Shown: in pieces, positions 1 to 5,697 of the stretch
Numbering within the stretch: the first letter of the stretch is position 1
How the letters are laid out: the number at the start of each line of letters is the position of its first letter
Source: Bradyrhizobiaceae bacterium
GTDB taxonomy: Bacteria > Pseudomonadota > Alphaproteobacteria > Rhizobiales > Hyphomicrobiaceae
Length of the DNA: 7,388 bases
Reading direction: 5' to 3'
Assembly (NCBI GenBank): GCA_947475855.1
Contig: CANJPN010000307.1
Span: 1-7,388 of the forward strand
Notes under the pieces: generated by a model
What the model saw: only the letters and a program-made list of their open reading frames with translations
What the model was told of the DNA's origin: nothing
The model's database searches: none
Position numbers and translations under genes: made by a program

Positions 1-1088
1 AGCGCACGGATCTCTCGATAAAGCTTCTCGACCGGATGGCCGGAGCGCACACCATCGCCACCGTGAAGCTGCACGGCCGCGTCGATCACGCGCTGCGCGG
101 CTTCGGTTGCATAGAGCTTTGCCATCGCCGCCTCGCGCGTTACGCGGGCAGCCCCCTGATCCTTTGTCCAGGCGGCGCGATAGACGAGCAAGGCGGACGC
201 ATCGACATCGACCGCCATGTCGGCGAGATGCCCTTGCACCATCTGCAGTGAACCCAGCGGCGCACCGAACAAGTGCCGGTTGGCCGCGCGCGAAGCAGCT
301 TCCTCGAGCGCCCGCCGCGCGAAACCGAGCGCCGCCGCGCCGACCGTGCAGCGGAACACGTCGAGCGTCGCCATCGCGATCCTGAAACCTTCGCCGGGCT
401 TCCCGATCATATTGGACGCGGGAACGCGGCAGTTTTGGAAACGCAAACGCGCCAATGGATGCGGCGCAATCACCTCGATGCGCTCAGCAATGTCCAGTCC
501 GCTGGCAGCGGCAGGCACGATAAATGCGGAAAGTCCCTTTGCGCCCGGTCCTTCGCCCGTCCGCGCAAACACCACATAGATGTCCGCAATACCGCCATTC
601 GAAATCCAAGTCTTCTCGCCGTCGATCACATAGTCGCCGCCGTCACGCCGCGCCGTGGTTGAGATGTTGGCGACGTCCGAACCCGAAGCCGGTTCGCTCA
701 GCGCGAATGCAGAGATCGCCTCGCCTTTTCGCGTCTGCACAAGCCAAGTCCTGCGCTGCTCCGGCGTACCGAACAGCGAAATCGGCCCCGCACCGAGGCC
801 CTGCATCGCGAAACTGAAATCCGCCAGCCCCTCATGCCGCGCCAGCGTTTCGCGGATGATCGCGAGCGTCCGCACGTCGAGCTTGGCATTACCTTGCTCC
901 GGATCGGGCGCACTGTGCTCCAACCATCCATCACGACCGAGCATCGCAACGATCTGCCGGCACGCAGCATCGACATCGCCGTGATCGACCGCCCCCAGCT
1001 TTTCCTCCGCCCACTGGTCGAGCGCCATAGCGAGCGCACGATGACGCGCCTCGAAAAATGGCCAATCCAGAAAAGTCTTGTCGGCCAC
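1..1088 (-). CDS. Acyl-CoA dehydrogenase, C-terminus cut by window edge
   Basis: FAD flavoenzyme of the acyl-CoA dehydrogenase family, expected to introduce a double bond alpha-beta to a CoA thioester and pass electrons to ETF. The 362 visible residues cover almost the whole family length (about 380). The FAD/substrate loop is at residues 129-141 (ALSEPASGSDVAN), a WISNGG strand at 161-166, the helical-domain LDVFR segment at 242-246, and the second family signature near 340-362 (QLHGGDGV...EKLYREIRA). The usual YEG segment with the catalytic glutamate should follow just past the left edge, so activity cannot be judged. Start chosen: GTG, three bases after the crotonase stop, with GGGAG eight bases upstream; an in-frame ATG at codon 21 is the alternative. 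As the last visible gene of the aryl-CoA operon, it probably acts on a ring-derived or alicyclic acyl-CoA rather than a fatty acid. That substrate is inference; the family call is firm. Confidence 0.93.
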   Translation of the reverse strand, partial: MADKTFLDWPFFEARHRALAMALDQWAEEKLGAVDHGDVDAACRQIVAMLGRDGWLEHSAPDPEQGNAKLDVRTLAIIRETLARHEGLADFSFAMQGLGAGPISLFGTPEQRRTWLVQTRKGEAISAFALSEPASGSDVANISTTARRDGGDYVIDGEKTWISNGGIADIYVVFARTGEGPGAKGLSAFIVPAAASGLDIAERIEVIAPHPLARLRFQNCRVPASNMIGKPGEGFRIAMATLDVFRCTVGAAALGFARRALEEAASRAANRHLFGAPLGSLQMVQGHLADMAVDVDASALLVYRAAWTKDQGAARVTREAAMAKLYATEAAQRVIDAAVQLHGGDGVRSGHPVEKLYREIRA

Positions 1089-1091
1089 GGC

Positions 1092-1901
1092 TCAATCTCC
1101 CTTGAACACCGGCCGCTGCTTTGCCGCGAAGGCTTCGTAGGCACGGCCGAAGTCAGCCGTCTGCATGCAGATCGCCTGCGCCTGCGCTTCGGCTTCGATC
1201 GCCTGCTCCAGCGACATCGACCACTCCTGATTGAGCTGGGTCTTCGTGATGCCATGCGCAAACGTTGGCCCCGCCGCCAGCGTAGTCGCGAGCGCGATCG
1301 CTTCCTTCTCGATCGCCTCTCCCGGCACGAGCCGATTGAAGAAGCCCCACCGCTCGCCTTCTTCCGCCGACATCGTCCGGCCCGAGAACAGCAGCTCCGA
1401 CGCCCGCCCCTGCCCGATGACCCGAGGCAGCATCGCGCATGCGCCCATGTCGCAACCTGCGAGCCCGACGCGTGTGAACAGGAACGCCGTCTTCGCCTCC
1501 GGCGTGCCGAGCCGGATGTCGGAGGCGAGCGCGATCATCGCCCCCGCGCCGACGCACACGCCGTCGACAGCCGAAACGATCGGCTGCGGACAGTTGCGCA
1601 TCGCCTTGATGAGATCACCGGTCATCCGCGTGAACGCGAGCAACCCCTTCATGTCGCGATCGAGCAGCGGCTTGATGATCTCGTGCACGTCCCCGCCCGA
1701 GCAGAAGTTGCCCCCGCTCGCGGCGAACACGACCGTCTTCACGTCGTCGGTGTAGACCAGCGCGCGGAACGTATCGCGCAGCTCGGCGTAGGATTCGAAC
1801 GTGAGCGGGTTTTTGCGGTCGGGCCGGGTCAGTCGGATGATCGCGACCGTGCCTTCCCGTTGCCAACTGAAATGCCGGGGCTTGAAATCGGCCGCTATCA
1901 T
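1092..1901 (-). CDS. Crotonase-fold (enoyl-CoA hydratase/isomerase family) protein
   Basis: 269-residue crotonase-superfamily protein, a normal length for the family; these enzymes bind acyl-CoA thioesters and stabilise an enolate in an oxyanion hole. The first oxyanion-hole segment is at residues 66-71 (FCSGGD) and the second at 114-123 (GVCVGAGAMI), followed by ASDIRLGTPEAKTAF. The two glutamates of classical hydratases (Glu144 and Glu164 in rat crotonase) are replaced here: Met122 at the first, Thr143 or Arg144 at the second depending on gap placement. Asp151 in CDMGA aligns with the position of the dienoyl-CoA isomerase aspartate. It is therefore probably not a standard syn-hydratase; isomerase, ring hydrolase or lyase activity are options. 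The ATG overlaps the MarR stop by four bases (ATGA) and has AGGAGG eight bases upstream, so the long in-frame extension upstream is not part of the protein. It sits inside the aryl-CoA operon, so a dearomatised CoA ester is the likely substrate (inference). Confidence 0.92.
   Translation of the reverse strand: MIAADFKPRHFSWQREGTVAIIRLTRPDRKNPLTFESYAELRDTFRALVYTDDVKTVVFAASGGNFCSGGDVHEIIKPLLDRDMKGLLAFTRMTGDLIKAMRNCPQPIVSAVDGVCVGAGAMIALASDIRLGTPEAKTAFLFTRVGLAGCDMGACAMLPRVIGQGRASELLFSGRTMSAEEGERWGFFNRLVPGEAIEKEAIALATTLAAGPTFAHGITKTQLNQEWSMSLEQAIEAEAQAQAICMQTADFGRAYEAFAAKQRPVFKGD
1097..1103 (-). promoter_or_regulatory. Ribosome-binding site supporting the GTG start
   Basis: AAGGGAG on the minus strand lies inside the last codons of the crotonase gene, eight bases before the GTG at 1088-1086. 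It favours this GTG over the downstream ATG at codon 21 of the acyl-CoA dehydrogenase. Confidence 0.6.
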
Positions 1902-2431
1902 TTTCGCTGCCTCCTCTTGATCGGAGCTGCCACCGCGGCGCTCTTGCCGCGCAATTGATCGACGAGACCGTCGAGCCTGCCGATCAACTCTGCGACTTCG
2001 GTCCTGTTGTAGAGGCCGAGCAGTTCGTCCACCCAGCTTTCGTGCACGCTGGCCATGATGGCGAAGTCCCGTGCGCCCCTGTTCGTAAGCTTGACGCGCG
2101 TCGTCCGCCTGTCGCCCGGCATCGCCAGACGCTCCACCAAACCGTCCTCGACGAGCCTGTCGACGATGCCCGTGACGTTGCCGTTCGAAACCATCAGGTA
2201 GCGCGACAGCTCCGTCATGCTGATGCCGTCGTCGCGCCGCTCGAGCGCGGCCAGCACGTCGAACTGCGGCAGCGTAATATCGAAGGTGACACGCAACCGC
2301 TCGCGCAGCTCCGATTCGATTCCCCGCGATGCCCGCAGCAGACGCAGCCACAGCCGCAACCGCTCGTGCGAAGCCGTTCCCAGCGGAGTCTTGCGCCGCC
2401 CCCGCTGCGTCTCGGACACCCCCACCGTCAT
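1898..2431 (-). CDS. MarR-family transcriptional regulator
   Basis: 177-residue winged-helix regulator of the MarR family, which act as dimers and usually repress until a ligand releases them from DNA. An amphipathic N-terminal helix (about 22-48) is followed by LPQFDVLAALER (54-65), SMTELSRYLMVSNGNVTGIVDRLVEDGLVER (71-101; helix-turn-helix with the recognition helix near 81-95), the wing with PGDRRTTRVKLT (105-116), and a C-terminal dimerisation helix. The first about 20 residues and the Lys/Arg-rich tail (IKRRQRK) look disordered. The start at 2431 is chosen because its ATG overlaps the SDR stop as ATGA and gives a family-like length; an upstream ATG giving 199 residues is less likely. Lying inside the operon, it probably controls its own synthesis through the palindrome at 5551-5567. 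In related aromatic operons, MarR proteins (for example BadR, CouR) respond to an aromatic acid or its CoA ester; the ligand here is unknown. Confidence 0.93.
   Translation of the reverse strand: MTVGVSETQRGRRKTPLGTASHERLRLWLRLLRASRGIESELRERLRVTFDITLPQFDVLAALERRDDGISMTELSRYLMVSNGNVTGIVDRLVEDGLVERLAMPGDRRTTRVKLTNRGARDFAIMASVHESWVDELLGLYNRTEVAELIGRLDGLVDQLRGKSAAVAAPIKRRQRK
1910..1915 (-). promoter_or_regulatory. Strong ribosome-binding site of the crotonase gene
   Basis: A perfect AGGAGG on the minus strand, within the last codons of the MarR gene and eight bases before the ATG at 1901. It fixes that start and suggests the crotonase is translated more strongly than the regulator before it. Confidence 0.75.
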
Positions 2432-3201
2432 ACTTCGCCCCCGGAAATCGAGATGGCCTGGCCCGTTACCGAAGCCGACGCTCGCGAACACAACCACAGC
2501 ACCGAAGCCGCGACTTCCTCGGGCTTCACGAAACGCCCCTGGGGGTTCCCGGCCGTCAGAGTTGCGCGCGCGTCTTCCGCACTGCGCCCGCTCTTCGCGA
2601 CGATGTTCGCGATAGAAGCGTCAAGAAGAGGCGTCTCCGTGAAGCCGGGACAAACCGCGTTGACGGTAACGCCAGTCCTTGCCAATTCGACCGCCATGGC
2701 ACGCGCAAGTCCAACGACTCCGTGCTTCGCCGCGCAATAAGCAGCCACGTAGGGATATCCCTTCAGCCCCGCCGTCGAAGACACGAATACGATCCGCCGC
2801 CCATCATCGGAACTCGTGGAACGCATAAGATCCGGAAGCGCCGCCCTCACCGTGAGAAATGCGCCCGTCAGGTTCACGTCGAGCATCCGCTGCCAGTGAT
2901 CGAGCTCGATGCGACCGACAGGACCGCTCTCTGCCGCCCCCGCGTTCGCGATCACAACGTCCAAAGGCCCATGCGCGGCATGTGCGGCTTCGATCATCGC
3001 CGTACAGTCTGTCTCGCGCGTTACGTCGGCTTCGATGACACACGTGCCCGGGACCCGCGCTGCCGTCGCTTCCAGCTGCGCACGACGGCGCCCCGCGATT
3101 GACAGCCGCACACCGCTTGAACCCAGAGCCTCGGCAATGGCAGCTCCGATCCCGGTGCCACCACCCGTAATCAAGGCATGACGTCCATCGAATAAGCTCA
3201 T
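2428..3201 (-). CDS. SDR-family NAD(P)-dependent oxidoreductase
   Basis: 257-residue classical short-chain dehydrogenase/reductase, the usual length. Visible motifs: TGGGTGIG nucleotide-binding loop (12-19), ADV (58-60), NAG (86-88), Asn110, catalytic Ser142, Tyr155 and Lys159 in the YxxxK pattern, CPGFTETPL after strand 6 (184-192), and a SISGG end (251-255) where the family often has DGG. AGRRR after strand 2 (36-40) has the basic residues often seen in NADP-preferring members; this is suggestive only. In this operon it would fit a 3-hydroxyacyl-CoA dehydrogenase or a ring alcohol/ketone oxidoreductase acting after the flavin fusion enzyme (inference). Its ATG shares one base with the fusion-gene stop (TGATG), and its stop overlaps the MarR start (ATGA). 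A GAAGG sequence lies close upstream. The open frame continues upstream through the fusion gene but shows no protein-like sequence there. Confidence 0.94.
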   Translation of the reverse strand: MSLFDGRHALITGGGTGIGAAIAEALGSSGVRLSIAGRRRAQLEATAARVPGTCVIEADVTRETDCTAMIEAAHAAHGPLDVVIANAGAAESGPVGRIELDHWQRMLDVNLTGAFLTVRAALPDLMRSTSSDDGRRIVFVSSTAGLKGYPYVAAYCAAKHGVVGLARAMAVELARTGVTVNAVCPGFTETPLLDASIANIVAKSGRSAEDARATLTAGNPQGRFVKPEEVAASVLWLCSRASASVTGQAISISGGEV

Positions 3202-5495
3202 CACACCTTCACGTGTTGTAAATCTGCGCGCGAACGCAGCCGGCGCAATTGATCCCTGCCCGCCAGATATGGCAGCGGCCACGACGCCCCCTCGTACCCG
3301 AGTTCGGCGGCTGCATGCAGCGTCCAGTACGGATTTGCGAGATGCGGACGCGCGAGACAAACCAGATCCGCGCGGCCCGCGAGCAATATCGAATTGATTT
3401 GATCGGCATCGGTGATGTTGCCCACCGCCAGCGTCGCGATGCCCGCCTCGTTGCGGATGCGATCGGAAAACGGCGTCTGGAACATTCGTCCGTAAACCGG
3501 CTTTGCTTCCGTTGTCGTCTGCCCCGCGGAAACATCGATCATGTCGACGCCGGCCGCCTTCAGCATCCGTGCGATCTCGACGCCGTCCGCCGGCGTGACG
3601 CCATCCGCGCCAACCCAGTCGTTGGCGGAAATGCGCACCGATATCGGCTTGCCCTTCGGCCAGACCTCGCGCACCGCATGGAACACTTCGAGCGGGAAGC
3701 GCATGCGGTTGGCGAGACTGCCGCCGTAGGTGTCTTTTCGGCGGTTGGAGAGCGGCGTGATGAACGCCGACATCAGATAGCCGTGCGCATAGTGCAGCTC
3801 CAGCCAGTCGAACCCTGCACGCGCCGACATCCGGGCCGACTGCACGAATTGATCGCGCACGCTGTCCATGTCCGCCCGCGTCATCTCGCGCGGCGTCTGA
3901 TTGGCAGCCGACCACGCCACCGCCGACGGCGCGATCAATTCCCAGTTTCCGCTCGCCAGCGGCGCATCCATCCGCTCCCAGCCGAGCTGCGTCGATCCCT
4001 TCGGACCCGCGTGCCCAAGCTGCATCGCGATCTTCGCGCCGGTCTCCGCGTGAACGAAGTCGACGATGCGCCGCCATTGCGCCTCGTGCTCCGCCGCATA
4101 CATTCCCGTGCAGCCCGGCGTGATCCGGCCCGCAGGCGAAACGCACGTCATTTCAGTGAAAACGAGCCCCGCGCCGCCTTTGGCGCGCTCTGCGTAGTGC
4201 ACGAAGTGCCAGTCTCCCGGCACGCCGTCCTTCGCGCGATACTGCGCCATCGGCGACACCACGACGCGATTGGCGAGCGCGACGTCCCGAACCCTGAACG
4301 GAACAAACATCGGCGGACGCACCTTGACGGGCTCTTTGCCCGTCGCGTGCTTCTCGAACCATCGTTCTGCCGATGCGAGCCACGCCGGATCGCGCGCGCG
4401 CAGGTTCTCGTGGCTGATCCGCTGCGACCGCGTCAGCAGCGAATAGTAGAGCTGCATCGTATCGAGATCGAGATACCGCTCCACCTCCTCGAACCACTCG
4501 ATCGAATTGCGTGCCGCATTTTGCAGCTTCAGGACTTCGAGCCGCCGCTCATCCTCGTAACGCGCGAAAGCAGCCCGCAGTGTCGGCTCCGAATGCACGT
4601 AGCTCGCCAGCGCGATCGCACTCTCGAACGCAAGCTTCGTGCCCGAACCTATGGAGAAATGCGCCGTCGCCGCAGCGTCGCCGAGCAGCACCACGTTGTC
4701 GTGGCTCCAACGCGCGCACAACACGCGGTTGAAATTGAGCCACGCCGAGCCGCGCAGATGTTTCGCGTTCGACATCAGCGCTTGCCCGCCGAGGTACTTG
4801 GCGAATATCCGCTCGCACGCGGCGATGGTCTGCGCCAGGTCCATCCGGTCGAAACCGGCACGCACCCACGTTTCCTCCGAGCACTCGACGATGAACGTCG
4901 CGGTATCGGCATCGAACTGATACGCGTGCACCCAGATCCAGCCGTGCTCCGTCTTCTCGAAGATGAACGTGAACGCCTCGTCGAACTTTTGGTGCGTGCC
5001 CAGCCAGATGTACTTGCACGCCCGCACGTCGATATCGGGCTCGAACACATTCTGCAGCTCGGTCCGCGCCCGAGAGTTCACGCCGTCCGCCGCGACCACC
5101 AGATCGTACTTCGCCTGATAGACGCTGACCGGCTCTGCCTCCGTCTCGAATAGCACGCGTATGCCGAGTTCCGCCGCACGCGCCTGCAGGATCTTCAAAA
5201 GCCGCATGCGGCCGATACCGCAGAAGCCGTGGCCGGTCGATCTCAGCGACACTCCGTTGTGGTGCATCACCACGTCGTCCCAGTACGCGAACGCCGCGCG
5301 GATCGCTTCGGCGCTGACGGGATCGTTGACGGCGAGATTGTCGAGCGTCTGGTCGGAGAGGACCACGCCCCATCCGAACGTATCGTCGGGCTTGTTGCGC
5401 TCGATCACGTCGATCTGGTGCGCGGGCTCGCGCAGCTTCAGCGATATCGCGAAATACAGACCGGCCGGACCGCCGCCGAGGCAAGCAACACGCAT
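3201..5495 (-). CDS. Aryl-CoA monooxygenase / old-yellow-enzyme fusion (salicylyl-CoA 5-hydroxylase or 2-aminobenzoyl-CoA monooxygenase/reductase type)
   Basis: 764-residue, two-domain cytoplasmic flavoenzyme. Residues 1 to about 385 form a group-A FAD monooxygenase: GGGPAGL dinucleotide fold (7-13) with Glu32 ending strand 2, the DG motif (D138-G139 in ADGVNSRAR), and the GD motif with a distinctive continuation GDAAATAHFSIGSGTK (272-287). Residues about 395-745 form an FMN old-yellow-enzyme barrel: SPMAQYRA (414-421), QLGHAG (492-497), the substrate pair His568/His571 in HYAHGYL, then SAFITPLSNRRKDTYGGS, Arg621, GNI (692-694) and LARPHLANP. The same layout is known for Azoarcus evansii 2-aminobenzoyl-CoA monooxygenase/reductase and for proteins annotated as bifunctional salicylyl-CoA 5-hydroxylase/oxidoreductase. 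The chemistry is hydroxylation at C5 of an ortho-substituted benzoyl-CoA, plus ring reduction in the anthranilate case. Which substrate applies cannot be decided here. There is no Fe-S cysteine cluster after the barrel. Start: ATG with GGAGG eight bases upstream; the in-frame TTG at 5510 overlaps that site and is rejected. First gene of the operon. Confidence 0.95.
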   Translation of the reverse strand: MRVACLGGGPAGLYFAISLKLREPAHQIDVIERNKPDDTFGWGVVLSDQTLDNLAVNDPVSAEAIRAAFAYWDDVVMHHNGVSLRSTGHGFCGIGRMRLLKILQARAAELGIRVLFETEAEPVSVYQAKYDLVVAADGVNSRARTELQNVFEPDIDVRACKYIWLGTHQKFDEAFTFIFEKTEHGWIWVHAYQFDADTATFIVECSEETWVRAGFDRMDLAQTIAACERIFAKYLGGQALMSNAKHLRGSAWLNFNRVLCARWSHDNVVLLGDAAATAHFSIGSGTKLAFESAIALASYVHSEPTLRAAFARYEDERRLEVLKLQNAARNSIEWFEEVERYLDLDTMQLYYSLLTRSQRISHENLRARDPAWLASAERWFEKHATGKEPVKVRPPMFVPFRVRDVALANRVVVSPMAQYRAKDGVPGDWHFVHYAERAKGGAGLVFTEMTCVSPAGRITPGCTGMYAAEHEAQWRRIVDFVHAETGAKIAMQLGHAGPKGSTQLGWERMDAPLASGNWELIAPSAVAWSAANQTPREMTRADMDSVRDQFVQSARMSARAGFDWLELHYAHGYLMSAFITPLSNRRKDTYGGSLANRMRFPLEVFHAVREVWPKGKPISVRISANDWVGADGVTPADGVEIARMLKAAGVDMIDVSAGQTTTEAKPVYGRMFQTPFSDRIRNEAGIATLAVGNITDADQINSILLAGRADLVCLARPHLANPYWTLHAAAELGYEGASWPLPYLAGRDQLRRLRSRADLQHVKV

Positions 5496-5503
5496 GAGCG
5501 ATA

Positions 5504-5508
5504 CCTCC
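5504..5508 (-). promoter_or_regulatory. Ribosome-binding site of the fusion gene
   Basis: GGAGG on the minus strand, eight bases before the ATG at 5495. It overlaps an in-frame TTG (5510-5508) that would add five residues, so the ATG is the better start. Confidence 0.75.
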
Positions 5509-5550
5509 AACGAACAACCCGAGCATGCCTCAACCGTCGAACTAGTGCAA

Positions 5551-5567
5551 GTCTAAATATTTTAGAC
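5551..5567. promoter_or_regulatory. Palindromic operator, probable MarR binding site
   Basis: Perfect inverted repeat GTCTAAA-TAT-TTTAGAC, with seven-base arms and a three-base centre. It lies in an AT-rich island (5551-5580 has only 6 G or C of 30) within an otherwise G+C-rich window. Size and symmetry match typical MarR-family operators. A second, overlapping half-site pair TTTAG-AC-CTAAA (5561-5572) and a further CTAAA at 5573-5577 extend the pattern. It covers the predicted -10 of the minus-strand operon, so binding should block RNA polymerase. The only regulator gene in the window is the MarR gene of that operon. The pairing of protein and site is inference. Confidence 0.72.
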
Positions 5568-5586
5568 CTAAACTAAAAATCGACAA
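5559..5586 (-). promoter_or_regulatory. Predicted sigma70-type promoter of the aryl-CoA operon
   Basis: On the minus strand, TTGTCG (5586-5581, four of six matches to TTGACA) is followed by a 16-base spacer and TAAAAT (5564-5559, five of six matches to TATAAT). Transcription would begin near 5551, leaving a leader of about 55 bases before the ATG at 5495. The -10 is inside the 5551-5567 palindrome. Found by eye from consensus only. Confidence 0.55.
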
Positions 5587-5657
5587 CCCCACGACAACTT
5601 TGAAACCTTATGTATTGACCCCGCTCAGATTCCGGGTTGTGCTCGAAGCAAGGCACA

Positions 5658-5677
5658 GCCCCGGTCGACGACGGGGC
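5658..5677 (+). other. GC-rich hairpin in the leader before the esterase
   Basis: Inverted repeat GCCCCG / CGGGGC (5658-5663 and 5672-5677) with an eight-base loop, ending 20 bases before the esterase ATG. No T-tract follows on either strand, so it does not look like an intrinsic terminator. If transcribed it could influence ribosome access; a chance GC-rich repeat is equally possible. No convincing plus-strand promoter is visible in 5568-5697. Confidence 0.35.
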
Positions 5678-5697
5678 GAAATGAAAAGCAAAGACCG

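Noticed and set aside
834..1958. 374-codon open frame on the plus strand across the dehydrogenase and crotonase genes
   Set aside because: Arg-rich, no motifs, crosses the junction of two clear minus-strand genes; shadow frame.
1902..2351. In-frame upstream extension of the crotonase gene (to 419 residues)
   Set aside because: The extension lies over the MarR gene in another frame and is low-complexity Ala/Arg/Gly. The ATG at 1901 has AGGAGG at the right spacing and matches the family N-terminus.
2432..2497. Longer MarR start giving 199 residues
   Set aside because: It would overlap the SDR gene by 70 bases. The ATG at 2431 gives the same ATGA junction type as the next gene and a normal MarR length.
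3202..4146. In-frame upstream extension of the SDR gene (to 572 residues)
   Set aside because: It overlaps the fusion gene in another frame and has no domain-like sequence. The SDR fold begins at the ATG at 3201, in a TGATG overlap with the preceding stop.
3249..5153. 634-codon open frame on the plus strand, antisense to the fusion gene
   Set aside because: The sequence is rich in Arg, His and Pro with no recognisable domain. It mirrors the codon pattern of the well-supported fusion gene on the other strand, a common effect in G+C-rich DNA.
5600..5643. Plus-strand promoter candidates before the esterase (TTGAAA at 5600, TTGACC at 5615)
   Set aside because: Neither has an acceptable -10 at 16-18 bases; the best follow-up, TGTGCT, matches only three of six positions.
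5658..5677. Intrinsic terminator
   Set aside because: The stem is GC-rich, but no run of T follows on either strand, and no gene ends next to it.
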